Below, one piece after another: positions 52,509-63,298 of a DNA stretch of 64,000 nt. Both the position numbers and the translations under genes were made by a program. Position 1 is the stretch's first letter. Each line of letters opens with the position of its first letter. The stretch is from Streptomyces tuirus (GTDB taxonomy: Bacteria; Actinomycetota; Actinomycetes; Streptomycetales; Streptomycetaceae). Location: NCBI GenBank assembly GCA_018195615.1, contig JAGTPG010000001.1:2108501-2172500 (forward strand), read 5' to 3'. The notes beneath the pieces are model-generated. The model was given only the letters and a program-made list of their open reading frames with translations, searched no databases and was not told the DNA's origin.

Positions 52509-53312
52509 GCGGGCGCGGGCCGGGAGGGTCAGCCAGTCGGGGATGAACACCTCGTCGCGGCCCTCGTGTACGGCCTCCCAGACCACGCCGGCGACGGAGC
52601 CGGGCGAGATCCGCCGGGGCCGGGGGCGATCGTCGGGCCTGCCGCGGCGGGCGTGGAAGGCCGTGTCGACGGGGCCGGCCACGACGAAGGTCACGCCCAC
52701 ACCCGTGCCGCGCAGTTCCTGGCGCAGCGCCTCGGCGAAGACGGCCAGACCGGCCTTGGCGGCGGAGTACACCGCTTCCTCCCGTACCCCGACGCAGCCC
52801 GCCATCGAGCCGAACAGCACCACCCGGCCCCGGCGGGCCGCGATCATGGAGGGCAGCACCTCGCGCACGAGATGGAGCGTGGCGTTGAGGTCCAGGGCCA
52901 GCACCCGGTCGATGTCGGTGTGCGGCATGGCGGCGAAGGGGCCCGCCCAGCCGATGCCCGCTCCGGCGATCAGGACGTCGATCCGGCCGGTGGTGTGCAG
53001 CGCGGACTGGGCCAGCAGACGCGGGCCGCCCGCGGCGGCGAGGTCGGCGGGCAGCACGACGGCCGAGGTGCCGGACGCCGTCCGCTCCAGGCGGCTCCGG
53101 TCGCGTCCGCTGAGGAGCAGCTGCCAGCCGTCCATGGCGAAGCGCCGTGCCGTGGCCGCCCCGATACCCGAGGACGCGCCGGTGACGAGGGCCACGGGCC
53201 GGTTCAGACGCCGCGCCGGCCCGTGCTCGCGCACCCGGGAGGGCGCCGGGGAGTGGCGTGGGACGGCGTCCGCCGGTGGGTCGTAGGCCGAGCCGGAGCC
53301 GGTGAGTGTCAT
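52461..53312 (-). CDS. Short-chain dehydrogenase/reductase
   Basis: A 283-residue classical SDR. Cofactor motif VTGASSGIGAATARRF near residue 48, IAGAGIG in place of NNAG, catalytic Ser in LFGSMAGCVG, and YSAAK. The C-terminus ends LYRRLLNRFG, which is repeated twice more downstream. I start at ATG 53312 (GGGGAGA upstream); ATG 53363 is possible. Substrate unknown. Confidence 0.9.
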   Translation of the reverse strand: MTLTGSGSAYDPPADAVPRHSPAPSRVREHGPARRLNRPVALVTGASSGIGAATARRFAMDGWQLLLSGRDRSRLERTASGTSAVVLPADLAAAGGPRLLAQSALHTTGRIDVLIAGAGIGWAGPFAAMPHTDIDRVLALDLNATLHLVREVLPSMIAARRGRVVLFGSMAGCVGVREEAVYSAAKAGLAVFAEALRQELRGTGVGVTFVVAGPVDTAFHARRGRPDDRPRPRRISPGSVAGVVWEAVHEGRDEVFIPDWLTLPARARALAPGLYRRLLNRFG

Positions 53313-53582
53313 CGGTCGGTCTCCCCTGCGCTGTGCGTCCGCCGTGGTCCCGTCTGTCTCCATGCGCTCCCTTGCAACGGAACCCTGTCTTCCGGGACAC
53401 CGCCACCGCACATCGCCCCGGCGGGCCCGGCTCACCCGGGCCGACGGACCCCGCTCCCCGGCGAACCGCGGGCCGGTCCGTTCCGCACCGGAATCCGGGA
53501 GGACCACCCCTGCGTGCCGCAGGATGCCGCCAGACGGCGGTACGGCCGGGCCCTTCCCGAACCGATGCGGACACACGCCGAT

Positions 53583-53648
53583 GATGTTGAAACTTGAACG
53601 GAATAGGTCTACGGTGGCTCGCGTTGATGTAGTTCAACATTCAACATC
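53583..53648. promoter_or_regulatory. TTGAA/TTCAA motifs upstream of the YceI gene
   Basis: GATGTTGAA (53583-53591) and TTCAACATC (53640-53648) form a widely spaced inverted repeat, with further TTGAA and TTCAAC copies between. A second pair TTGATGT / ACATCAA encloses the latter. Such motifs suit a MarR-type regulator and lie 24-89 bp before the start. The rest of the 359-bp spacer shows nothing clear. Confidence 0.45.
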
Positions 53649-53671
53649 AATCGTCAGGAGGCGCACACGCC

Positions 53672-54259
53672 ATGAGCATCTTCAGCCGCAACGACACCGA
53701 GACCACCACCGCCCCGGACCTGGCGGCCCTGACCGGCGACTACACGATCGACCCCGCGCACTCGACGATCGGCTTCGTCGCCCGGCACGCCATGGTCACC
53801 AACGTCAAGGGCGGCTTCCAGGACTTCACGGGCACGCTCCACCTCGACGGCACCGACCCGTCGCGGTCCACGGCCTCCATCGACGTCGTGATGGACAGCA
53901 TCGGCACGGGCAACGCCGACCGCGACGGCCACCTGAAGAGCGCGGACTTCTTCCGGACGGACGAGTTCCCGACCATGACCTTCCGCTCCACGCAGGCGGA
54001 GGCCCTCGGCGGCGGCGACTACCGCATCACCGGCGACCTGACGATCCTCGGCACCACGCGCCCCCTCTCCATCGACCTCGAGTTCAACGGCGCCGCGAAG
54101 GACCCCTTCGGCAACGAGCGCGTCGGCTTCGAGGGCAAGGCGGAGATCCTGCGCTCCGAGTGGGGCCTGACCTGGAACGCCGCGCTGGAGACCGGCGGCG
54201 TCCTGGTCTCCGACAAGATCAAGCTCAACTTCGACATCTCGGCGATCAGGAACGCCTGA
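53672..54259 (+). CDS. YceI-family lipid-binding protein
   Basis: 195 residues with the YceI lipocalin-like fold: YTIDPAHSTIGFVARHAMVT, KSADFFRTDEFPTMTFRS, GDLTILGTTRPLSIDLEF, and the end SDKIKLNFDISAIR. YceI proteins bind isoprenoid chains. No signal peptide, so it is probably cytosolic here. ATG 53672 has AGGAGG upstream. Ends before a strong terminator. Confidence 0.93.
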   Translation: MSIFSRNDTETTTAPDLAALTGDYTIDPAHSTIGFVARHAMVTNVKGGFQDFTGTLHLDGTDPSRSTASIDVVMDSIGTGNADRDGHLKSADFFRTDEFPTMTFRSTQAEALGGGDYRITGDLTILGTTRPLSIDLEFNGAAKDPFGNERVGFEGKAEILRSEWGLTWNAALETGGVLVSDKIKLNFDISAIRNA

Positions 54260-54266
54260 GTCCGGC

Positions 54267-54303
54267 GGCCACGTCGTACGGGCCGGACCCGTACGACGTG
54301 GCC
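54267..54303 (+). terminator. Terminator of the YceI gene
   Basis: Perfect 16-bp stem with a 5-nt loop (CCGGA), 8 bp after the YceI stop. Confidence 0.8.
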
Positions 54304-54409
54304 GAATCGGGCCCCTTGTGTGAGGACTCGCGGCGTTCCCATAATCCAGCAGCACAATTTTGACCGGTCCATGCCAGCACATGGACGTTTCTTTTTGCCC
54401 TGCTGCTGA

Positions 54410-55898
<1,489 letters not shown>

Positions 55899-55937
55899 GG
55901 CACCACCGTAGGAAGCGAAGAGGACAGTTTCCGTCCG

Positions 55938-56520
55938 CTATCCGAGCAGGGCGCGTGCCTGTTCGCGGGCCTGGGCGATGGCGTCCGGGAAGATGCCGAG
56001 GCCATGGGCGACGAGCGCTCCCTCGTGCAGCAGCATCAGCGCCCGGGCCAGGCCCTCCGCGTCGTCCGGGGCGATGTCCGAGGCGAGGCGGGTGAACAGG
56101 TCGAGCATCCACTGCTTCTGGCCGGTGATGACCGGGCGGGCCGGGTGGGCGGGGTCGCCGATCTCCGCATGCGCGTTGACCATGCTGCATCCCCGGGACT
56201 GCTTTCCGCCGCCCATGCGCGTGAGGCGTCGAAGACCGTCAGGACGCGCTCCGCGGGTCCGGTCCCGCCACGTCGAGGCGCTCGCCGAGAAAGGCCCGCC
56301 AGCGCTCGTCCCGGTCGGCGAGGTACTCCACGACGATCTGCTCCTTGGAGCCGAACCGGTCGTAGAGGGTCTTCTTCGTCACCCCGGCCTCGGCGGAGAT
56401 GAGGTCGACGCCGACGGCGTGGATGCCGCGTGCGTAGAAGAGCCGCTCCGCGGCCGCCAGGACGCGGCGGGCGGCGGGCGTCATCGTGATCCGGCGCGGG
56501 TTGCCGGCTGCGGTACCCAT
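55938..56520 (-). CDS. TetR-family regulator, two frameshifts
   Basis: About 194 residues when two bases are restored between 56205 and 56260. N-terminal helix-turn-helix: AAERLFYARGIHAVGVDLIS, GVTKKTLYDRFGSKEQIV. The C-terminal ligand domain contains GCSMVNAHAEIGDPAHPARP and LLHEGALVAHG. Divergent from the EamA transporter, with a palindrome in the 72-bp gap, so it probably represses itself and that gene. Confidence 0.88.
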
Positions 56521-56529
56521 GACACTCGA

Positions 56530-56581
56530 CTATACCGTTCTGTATAGTAACGAGGGAACGGGTAAACCGATCTGTCTAGTG
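56530..56581. promoter_or_regulatory. TetR operator candidates
   Basis: CTATAC-CGTTCT-GTATAG (56530-56547) is an inverted repeat with 6-bp arms. A direct copy ACCGATCTGTCTAGT at 56566-56580 matches ACCGTTCTGTATAGT at 56534-56548 in 13 of 15 bases. Both lie between divergent tetR and eamA. Confidence 0.6.
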
Positions 56582-56592
56582 GTTGTGATGTC

Positions 56593-57534
56593 GTGAACAT
56601 CCTCCTCTCCGTCGCCTTCGTCCTGTGCTGGAGCTCCGGGTTCATCGGGGCCAAACTAGGTGCGGGCAGCGCGTCCGCGATCACGGTGCTGATGTGGCGG
56701 TTCCTGCCGCTGGCCCTGGTGCTCATAGCCGTCGCCGTCGCCACCCGGACGGCCTGGCGGGGGCTCACCGCCCGGGACGTGACCCGGCAGGCCGTGATCG
56801 GCGTTCTGTCGCAGAGCGGCTATCTGCTCAGCGTCTACTACGCCATCCAGCTCGGCGTCTCCAGCGGCACGACGGCCCTGATCGACGGTGTCCAGCCGCT
56901 CGTCGCCGGAGCCCTCGCGGGACCGCTGCTGGGGCAGTACGTCTCGAGCCGGCAGTGGATCGGCCTCGGACTCGGGCTGAGCGGCGTCGCCGTGGTGACC
57001 CTGGCCGACGCCGCGGCCGGAACCGGCGTGGCCTGGTGGGCGTACGCCGTCCCGCTGCTCGGCATGCTGGCCCTGGTCGCGGCGACGTTCCTGGAGAGCC
57101 GGTCCCGCTCGCGGGTGGCTCCCTCGGTGTCACTGACCGTCCACTGCGCCACCAGCGCCGTCCTGTTCTCCTTGCTGGCCCTGGGCACCGGAGCCGCCGC
57201 GCCGCCTGCCGAGGCCGGGTTCTGGGTGGCGGTCGCCTGGCTCGTGGGCCTGTCCACGTTCGGCGGGTACGGGCTGTACTGGCTCATCCTGAAGCGGTCC
57301 GGGGTGACCGAGGTGAACACGCTGATGTTCCTCATGGCGCCGGTCACGGCCGTGTGGGGAGCGCTCATGTTCGGTGAGCCGTTCGGCGTGCAGACCGCTC
57401 TGGGCCTGGCCGTCTGCCTCGCGGCCGTCGTCATCGTGCACCGGTCCGGCCGGCGGGGCCCCGGCGGCCCGGTCCGCGTCCCACGCTCTTCTTCGACGGA
57501 ACGGGTCATGGAACAGCAAACGCCACGGCGCTGA
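56593..57534 (+). CDS. EamA-family (DMT) transporter
   Basis: 313 residues from GTG 56593. About ten hydrophobic segments in two EamA repeats, starting ILLSVAFVLCWSSGFIGAKL. The second repeat carries LMFLMAPVTAVWGALMFGEP. Probably an efflux or metabolite exporter of the inner membrane, controlled by the divergent TetR. Convergent with the TPM gene. Confidence 0.92.
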   Translation: MNILLSVAFVLCWSSGFIGAKLGAGSASAITVLMWRFLPLALVLIAVAVATRTAWRGLTARDVTRQAVIGVLSQSGYLLSVYYAIQLGVSSGTTALIDGVQPLVAGALAGPLLGQYVSSRQWIGLGLGLSGVAVVTLADAAAGTGVAWWAYAVPLLGMLALVAATFLESRSRSRVAPSVSLTVHCATSAVLFSLLALGTGAAAPPAEAGFWVAVAWLVGLSTFGGYGLYWLILKRSGVTEVNTLMFLMAPVTAVWGALMFGEPFGVQTALGLAVCLAAVVIVHRSGRRGPGGPVRVPRSSSTERVMEQQTPRR

Positions 57535-57552
57535 TCTCGGCCGGGGCGGGTG

Positions 57553-58890
57553 TCAGAACCCGCCTCCGCCGCCGAAGTCGCCGCCGCCGAGGCCCCCACC
57601 GAAGCCGCCACCGAAGTCTCCGGTGTCGAAGTCCGCGCCGGAGACGTCGCCGCCCTCGTAGCCGCCGAAGTCGCCGTAGCCGGAGCCGTAGTCGGCCGCG
57701 TAGGCGGGGCCGGCCATCATGCTGCCCAGCATGGTGCCGACGAGGAGGCCGGGCAGGAGGCCGGCGCCGAAGTAGCCGCCGGCCCAGGGGCCGTACGCCG
57801 GGCCGGCCTCCCAGTACGGGCGGCGGCCGTAGTCGGTGTCGACCTCGCGGATCACCGGGTCGCGGCCCTCGGCGAGACGGGTCCGGTCGGCCGCGCAGAC
57901 CGGGACCTCGCGCTCGGTGCCGCCCGGCGGCGTCCAGCCGGCGTCGGCGACCGAGGGGCCGTGGCGCGGGTCGAAGAAGCACGGCGGGCGACGCTCCGGC
58001 AGCGGGCCGCCCGCACGCCGGGCCGCGAGTCGGGCCAGCAGAAACCGGCCGTCCTCCACGGCCTCGGTGACGGCCTTGACGTCCTCCGGCCTCGCCGCGG
58101 CCGCCATCAGGGACTTGGCCTGCTCATAGGCGTCCAGGGCACGCTCGTAGTCGCCGCGCATCGCGTCGTCGGCACCCGGCTCCCCGGGGTGGAAGTCGAG
58201 GCGGTCGAGTTCCTCGCCGAAGGCGGTGATGTCCTCGTCGACCACCACGCGCAGCTTCTCCAGCGCGGCCCGCTGCTCCTCCTCGTGACGGCGGCGGTTG
58301 CGCCGGACCAGCGCGTAGGCGCCCGCGCCGCCGGCCGCGGCCAGGGCGCCGAACGTGATCAGGCCGCCGACCGGTACGTCGCTGCCCGAGCCGTCGCTCC
58401 AGCTGCTCGGCGCGGTGCCGCCCACGTTGCGCAGGGCGTCGTCGACGAAGTCGTTCAGCTGGGCCTTGGCGTCGCCCGCGTCCTGGACGGCCGTGACCAG
58501 GTTGGACACCGCCTGGCGGCTCATCACCGCGCTGTCGGCACGGGCGTCGAACTCCTGGCCGACACGGATGCCGTACAGGCCGGTGACACCGGTCTCGGTG
58601 CGGAGGTTCCGGAAGAGGTCCTCGGTGGGTTGGTCGGCCGGGAGGACGGCGACGAAGAGGGGCTTGTCCGCGTCCTTGATCTTGTCGGCGAGTGCCTCGG
58701 CGTCCGACGCGGCGAGCTGGCCGGAGGCGGCCGGATCGACGTAGACGGGGCTCTCGCGCAGTTCCTCGGCGACCTTGGAGACGTCGGTGGCCGCGTGTGC
58801 GCCGGGCGCACCGACCATCAGCACCGCCAGTACGGCGGCGACCGGCACGATCAGCAGGCGTACGACGGTACGCATCAGTGCGGCCCTCAT
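57553..58890 (-). CDS. TPM-domain membrane protein
   Basis: 445 residues from ATG 58890 (58875 possible). Signal peptide (LLIVPVAAVLAVLMVGAPGAHA), an extracellular TPM-like domain (residues about 30-170: SPVYVDPAASGQLAASDAEA, LFVAVLPAD), a membrane segment at about 190-210 (GGLITFGALAAAGGAGAYAL), then a cytosolic coiled-coil region and a Gly/Phe/Asp-rich tail (GGGFGGGLGGGDFGGGGGF). Function unknown. Confidence 0.85.
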   Translation of the reverse strand: MRAALMRTVVRLLIVPVAAVLAVLMVGAPGAHAATDVSKVAEELRESPVYVDPAASGQLAASDAEALADKIKDADKPLFVAVLPADQPTEDLFRNLRTETGVTGLYGIRVGQEFDARADSAVMSRQAVSNLVTAVQDAGDAKAQLNDFVDDALRNVGGTAPSSWSDGSGSDVPVGGLITFGALAAAGGAGAYALVRRNRRRHEEEQRAALEKLRVVVDEDITAFGEELDRLDFHPGEPGADDAMRGDYERALDAYEQAKSLMAAAARPEDVKAVTEAVEDGRFLLARLAARRAGGPLPERRPPCFFDPRHGPSVADAGWTPPGGTEREVPVCAADRTRLAEGRDPVIREVDTDYGRRPYWEAGPAYGPWAGGYFGAGLLPGLLVGTMLGSMMAGPAYAADYGSGYGDFGGYEGGDVSGADFDTGDFGGGFGGGLGGGDFGGGGGF

Positions 58891-59033
58891 ATGTTCGAAG
58901 CTACCTGAATCGGTACAGAAAGGGATATCCGTCTGGGCCACGAATTCTGGTGGCCGGTGCGCCTACGATGCCTTGTCACTGCCGTGGGCCGCTCCGGCCC
59001 GCCGGTCGCAGCAGAAGGGGCGGGAACGAAGGC

Positions 59034-59720
59034 ATGTTCGGAAGACGCAGGGCAGCGGACATGACGGTGTCCACACTCGCCGAGCTGGACCGGTCGCGTA
59101 CCCGGGCCGACCTGTTGTGGGAACTGTTCCGGCATGCCGAGGCGGAGGTGACGGGGGCGATCGACTGGTACCTGGCGCGGCGTCGGGGGCCGTCGTTGTG
59201 GTCGCGTTCGTTGCGGGCGCTGGCCGCGTTGCTGGGCATCGTCGGCACGATCACTCCGCTGGTGCACGCGGCGGCGCCTACGTCCGTGCAGCCCGAGTGG
59301 GGGTTCGTGTTCCTGGCGGGCGGGGCGGGCTGCGTCCTGTTCGACCGGATCTTCGGCTTCTCGGCGTCCTGGACGCGGTACATCCGTACGGAACTGGCCC
59401 TGCAGCAGATTCTCAAGCGGGCGCAGGCCGAGTGGTCACAGGCGTTCCTGCGGACCACGGACTCGCCGAGCGACAAGGAGCAGGCCGCGCTGCTCGGGGT
59501 GATCGAGCGGTTGCGTACGGACGCGCAGCGGATCATCGAGGACGAGGGCACGGCGTGGGTCGGCTATCTGGCCGAGGGTGTGGAGGAACTGACGCGCTCG
59601 ACGTCCCATGCGTCCGGGCAGCGTCCGGCCGGAGCGGGGCTCTTTCGGCTGGACCGGGGTTCTGGGCGGGAGCGGGGTGGGGAGGTGCAGGTGCCGAGGT
59701 CTCGCGACACGGCGATGTGA
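59034..59720 (+). CDS. SLATT-like two-transmembrane protein
   Basis: 228 residues from ATG 59034. A helical N-terminus precedes two membrane segments at about 62-82 (LRALAALLGIVGTITPLVHA) and 92-108 (WGFVFLAGGAGCVLFDR), then a long helix (ELALQQILKRAQAEWSQAFL). This layout and the FDRIFGFSASWTRYI motif resemble SLATT domains, which in other settings are effectors paired with nucleotide-sensing or SLOG domains. No such partner is next to it. Confidence 0.7.
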   Translation: MFGRRRAADMTVSTLAELDRSRTRADLLWELFRHAEAEVTGAIDWYLARRRGPSLWSRSLRALAALLGIVGTITPLVHAAAPTSVQPEWGFVFLAGGAGCVLFDRIFGFSASWTRYIRTELALQQILKRAQAEWSQAFLRTTDSPSDKEQAALLGVIERLRTDAQRIIEDEGTAWVGYLAEGVEELTRSTSHASGQRPAGAGLFRLDRGSGRERGGEVQVPRSRDTAM

Positions 59721-60023
59721 GACCCACCGGGCGGCGTTTCTAGGTGCTCGGCGTCGTTGCTGGGGCCGGGTGGGTCCGCAGCCCGGCGGAGCGGGGTGCC
59801 GCTGCGCCCACCCGTGCCGCCCCAGCGGCACGACTGCCCGCAGCTAAGCGGATCCGCACCCGCCAGCGCACGGAAGGGGACGTGTCGGGGGTGTCCGCCC
59901 GCAGCGGTTGGCGCGTCAACGGACAGTCAGTCGGCGTCCGACCCCATCGCGCCGTTCCGAGGACGGACACCCCCCGGCGCGGCCCCGACCCACCACCACG
60001 GCGTAGGCGCACGCGGCGCGCCG
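59721..60023. other. Spacer between convergent SLATT gene and cimA
   Basis: About 300 GC-rich bases. Contains a perfect 7-bp hairpin (59814-59831, GTGCCGC-CCCA-GCGGCAC) followed by GACTGCCCGCAGCTAAGCG, which I recall as another common Streptomyces intergenic element. No gene. Confidence 0.5.
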
Positions 60024-61626
60024 CTACTCCGCCGGATCGACCCCGCCCGCAGCAGCCCGTACGTGTACGCGTCCTCCAGGGACTGCCAGCTCGCGGCGAT
60101 GACGTTGTCGGCGACGCCGACCGTCGACCACTCGGCCGAACCGTCCGACGTGGAGATCAGGACGCGGGTCGTCGAGTTGGTGCCGTGCTTGCCCTCCAGG
60201 ATGCGGACCTTGTAGTCCACCAGCTCCAGCTTGGCCAGCTGGGGGTAGATCTTCTCCAGGCCGACGCGCAGGGCGCGGTCCAGCGCGTTGACCGGGCCGT
60301 TGCCCTCGGCCGTGGCGACGATGCGCTCGCCCTTGGCCCAGAGCTTGACCGTGGCCTCGTTGGCGTGGGAGCCGTCGGGCCGGTCCTCGACGATGGCGCG
60401 CCAGGACTCGACCTCGAAGTAGCGCAGCGGCTTGCCCTGGACCTCGGTGCGCAGGAGGAGTTCGAAGGAAGCGTCGGCCGCCTCGTACGTGTAGCCCTTG
60501 AGCTCGCGCTCCTTGACCCGCTCGACCACCCGGCCGACCAGCTCCCGGTCGCCGCCGAGGTCGATGCCGAGCTCCTTGCCCTTGAGCTCGATGGACGCGC
60601 GGCCCGCCATGTCGGAGACCAGCATCCGCATGGTGTTGCCGACCAGCTCGGGGTCGATGTGCTGGTACAGGTCCGGGTCGACCTTGATGGCCGAGGCGTG
60701 CAGACCGGCCTTGTGGGCGAAGGCGGAGAGGCCGACGTAGGGCTGGTGGGTGGAGGGGGTCAGGTTGACCACCTCGGCGATCGCGTGCGAGATACGGGTC
60801 GTCTCACGCAGCCGGCCCTCGGGCAGGACCTTCTTGCCGTACTTGAGCTCCAGCGCCGCCACGACCGGGAAGAGGTTCGCGTTGCCGACGCGCTCGCCGT
60901 AGCCGTTGGCCGTGCACTGCACGTGCGTCGCGCCCGCGTCGACGGCGGCCAGGGTGTTGGCGACCGCGCACCCCGTGTCGTCCTGGGCGTGGATGCCGAG
61001 GCGCGCGCCGGTGTCGGCCAGGACCGTGGAGACGACCGCCTGGATCTGCGCCGGGAGCATGCCGCCGTTGGTGTCGCAGAGGATCACCACGTCCGCGCCC
61101 GCCTCGGACGCCGTACGGACCACGGACTTGGCGTACTCGGGGTTCGCGCGGTAGCCGTCGAAGAAGTGCTCGCAGTCGACGAAGACCCGGCGGCCTTGCG
61201 ACCGCAGGTGGGAGACCGTGTCGCGGACCATCTCCAGGTTCTCGTCCAGGGTGGTGCGCAGCGCGAGCTCGACATGCCGGTCGTGGGACTTCGCGACCAG
61301 CGTGATCACCGGGGCCCCGAGTCCAGGAGGGCCTTGACCTGCGGGTCCTCGGCGGCCTTGGCGCCGGCCCGGCGGGTGGAGCCGAACGCGACGAGCTGCG
61401 CGTGCCGGAAGTCGATCTCCTGCTGGGCACGGGCGAAGAACTCGGTGTCGCGGGGGTTCGCGCCGGGCCAGCCGCCCTCGATGAAGCCCACACCGAAGTC
61501 GTCCAGGTGGCGAGCGATGGCGAGCTTGTCGGCGACGGTGAGGTTGATGCCTTCCCGCTGGGCGCCGTCGCGCAGGGTGGTGTCGAAGACGTGGAAGGAA
61601 TCGTCGAGCTCGCTGCTTGCGGTCAT
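60024..61626 (-). CDS. cimA: Citramalate synthase, two frameshifts
   Basis: About 534 residues after restoring bases near 61315 and 60045. DRE-TIM metallolyase: [20 protein letters not shown] at the start, [20 protein letters not shown] with the metal-binding His, and the C-terminal LeuA-type regulatory domain ([30 protein letters not shown]). It makes citramalate from pyruvate and acetyl-CoA on the threonine-independent route to isoleucine. The corrected end is LLRAGVDPAE. A possible attenuator lies upstream. Confidence 0.93.
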
Positions 61627-61738
61627 GGTCTCAAGGCTCCTGAGGATTGGATCTCGGTCGTACCGGAATGACCGGCTCCACCGCCCCCACATACTCCCTC
61701 GCGCTCTCGCTCCTGGCTGCGGGTGGGCCAGAAAAGCG

Positions 61739-61764
61739 AAAAACCTCTCGCGGGTGCGAGAGGT
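61739..61764 (-). terminator. Terminator or attenuator upstream of cimA
   Basis: 9-bp perfect stem with a 4-nt loop followed on the minus strand by TTTT, 113 bp before the cimA start. It may end the upstream propeller gene or attenuate cimA. Confidence 0.65.
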
Positions 61765-61818
61765 CTGCGCGCGGGTCGAGGACGACGGTGTCCGCCCGTA
61801 CCTGGTCGTACGTGGCGG

Positions 61819-61854
61819 TCACTGCGGACCGGCGCGCCTGCTGCCAATAATCAT
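61819..61854 (-). CDS. Possible leader peptide of cimA
   Basis: An 11-codon frame, MIIGSRRAGPQ, with two adjacent Ile codons, ends 55 bp before the hairpin at 61739-61764. Leader peptides with branched-chain amino acid codons control related genes in Streptomyces. There is no clear ribosome binding site, so support is weak. Confidence 0.35.
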   Translation of the reverse strand: MIIGSRRAGPQ

Positions 61855-61927
61855 GGCGAACGAGAGCACGGGGGCAGTGTGGCACAACCCCCGCGCCTCG
61901 CTCACGGTTGTCTCAGGATGCGGTCGG

Positions 61928-63172
61928 TCACCTCAAGTGGCGGACGAAGACGTGCGAGGTGTCGTACGTGTCACCCGGCACGAGGTCGGGCGAGGAGCTG
62001 CTGAAGGCGACCGTGCGGCCGTGCCGGTCGATCACCGGGGCGGACACGCTCTGGTCGTTCGGGCCGCCCTCGGCGTCCGGGCTCGCCAGGACCGTGCGCC
62101 CGGTGCGCAGGTCACGGACGTACGCGCGCGTCGTGCGGTTGGTGTCGCCCGGGTCGGCCGAGACGAAGGCCAGATACCGGTTGTCGGCGCTGAGCTGCGG
62201 ATAGGCGGTGAACGCGGCGGGGTCGGCGGCGTCGATGCGGCGCAGCTCGCCCGTCTTGAGGTCGCGGACGAAGGCGTTGTTGCCGTTGTTGGTGTCGCCC
62301 GGGGTGAGCTGCGAGTCGAGCGAGTTGAAGACGACGTACCGGCCGTCGGCGCTGACCCGCGGGAACTCGGTCTGCCCGGTGGACTTGAGACCGTCCGGTG
62401 CCCGGTCGGCGTGGAACAGCTCGCCGCTCGGCACGTCACGGACGTAGGCGTCGCTCCAGTCGCCCGAGGCGGGGTGCGGGACGAAGAACTGGTAGCCGAC
62501 CCGGCGGCCGTCGGCGCTGATCGTCGGGCGGGTGGCGGCGGTCTTCCGGTCGCCCGCCGGGGGCACCTGGCTGATGCGGACGGTCTCGCCGGTGGTGCGG
62601 TCCACGCGGTAGACGCGTCCCCAGCCGTCATCGGACTGCGTGAATTCCGAGCGCTGGGCGACGAAGGCGACGTAGCGGCCGTCGGCGCTGATGGCGGGCT
62701 GCCGGCCGCTGTCGTAGCCCGTGGCGACGGTGTCCTCGACGCGCTGGAGGACGCCGGACTTCAGGTCCTTGACATGGATGTGGCTGCGGCCGTCGCCGTC
62801 GGTGGCGCCGAAGGCCAGGTAGCGGCCGTTGCCGCTGAGGGCGACGTCGTCGACCGGGCCGCTGCCGGCCGCCGTACTGGCCAGCCGGGTCGTGCCGGTC
62901 TTCAGATCGCGCACGAAGGCGTCCGCGGCGCCGTCGGTGTCGCCGGCGACGAGGTTGTCGGCGCTGGAGACGAAGGCCAGATGGCGGCCGTCGGCGCTCA
63001 GGCTCGGCCCGCCGGAGGCGGCGTCGCCGTCGGTGCCGTCCGGGGCGATGCTCGCCTTCTCGGTCCGCGGTACCGCCGGAGCGGCGGTCGCGGGCAGTAC
63101 GGCGACGCCGCCGAGCGTGACGGCCAGGGCCACGCCGAGCGCGCCGGACGTGGCCCTCCTGGTGCTGGTCAT
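61928..63172 (-). CDS. Secreted WD40-like (PD40/TolB-type) beta-propeller protein
   Basis: 414 residues, intact. Signal peptide MTSTRRATSGALGVALAVTL to about residue 30. At least six repeats of the type LSADGRYLAF...DGxxDAFVRDLKTG, the PD40 pattern that folds into a propeller blade. No enzymatic motif. It is probably extracellular, function unknown. Confidence 0.88.
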   Translation of the reverse strand: MTSTRRATSGALGVALAVTLGGVAVLPATAAPAVPRTEKASIAPDGTDGDAASGGPSLSADGRHLAFVSSADNLVAGDTDGAADAFVRDLKTGTTRLASTAAGSGPVDDVALSGNGRYLAFGATDGDGRSHIHVKDLKSGVLQRVEDTVATGYDSGRQPAISADGRYVAFVAQRSEFTQSDDGWGRVYRVDRTTGETVRISQVPPAGDRKTAATRPTISADGRRVGYQFFVPHPASGDWSDAYVRDVPSGELFHADRAPDGLKSTGQTEFPRVSADGRYVVFNSLDSQLTPGDTNNGNNAFVRDLKTGELRRIDAADPAAFTAYPQLSADNRYLAFVSADPGDTNRTTRAYVRDLRTGRTVLASPDAEGGPNDQSVSAPVIDRHGRTVAFSSSSPDLVPGDTYDTSHVFVRHLR

Positions 63173-63298
63173 GTGCTGTTCCCCCTGTGTCCCCGTTGAC
63201 GCTTCTCCCCCGGCCCCGCGCCGAGGGCTCCCGCAGAGCCAACAGCACCACGGACCACAGGGTCAATCCGTCATATTGAGTACAACCCGGGCGTGCGT

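Noticed and set aside
51031..53640. A long minus-strand frame running through the SDR gene and the 135-bp repeats
   Set aside because: It is an out-of-frame reading of the SDR and PL8 genes. The repeats lack stops in that frame only because 135 is a multiple of three.
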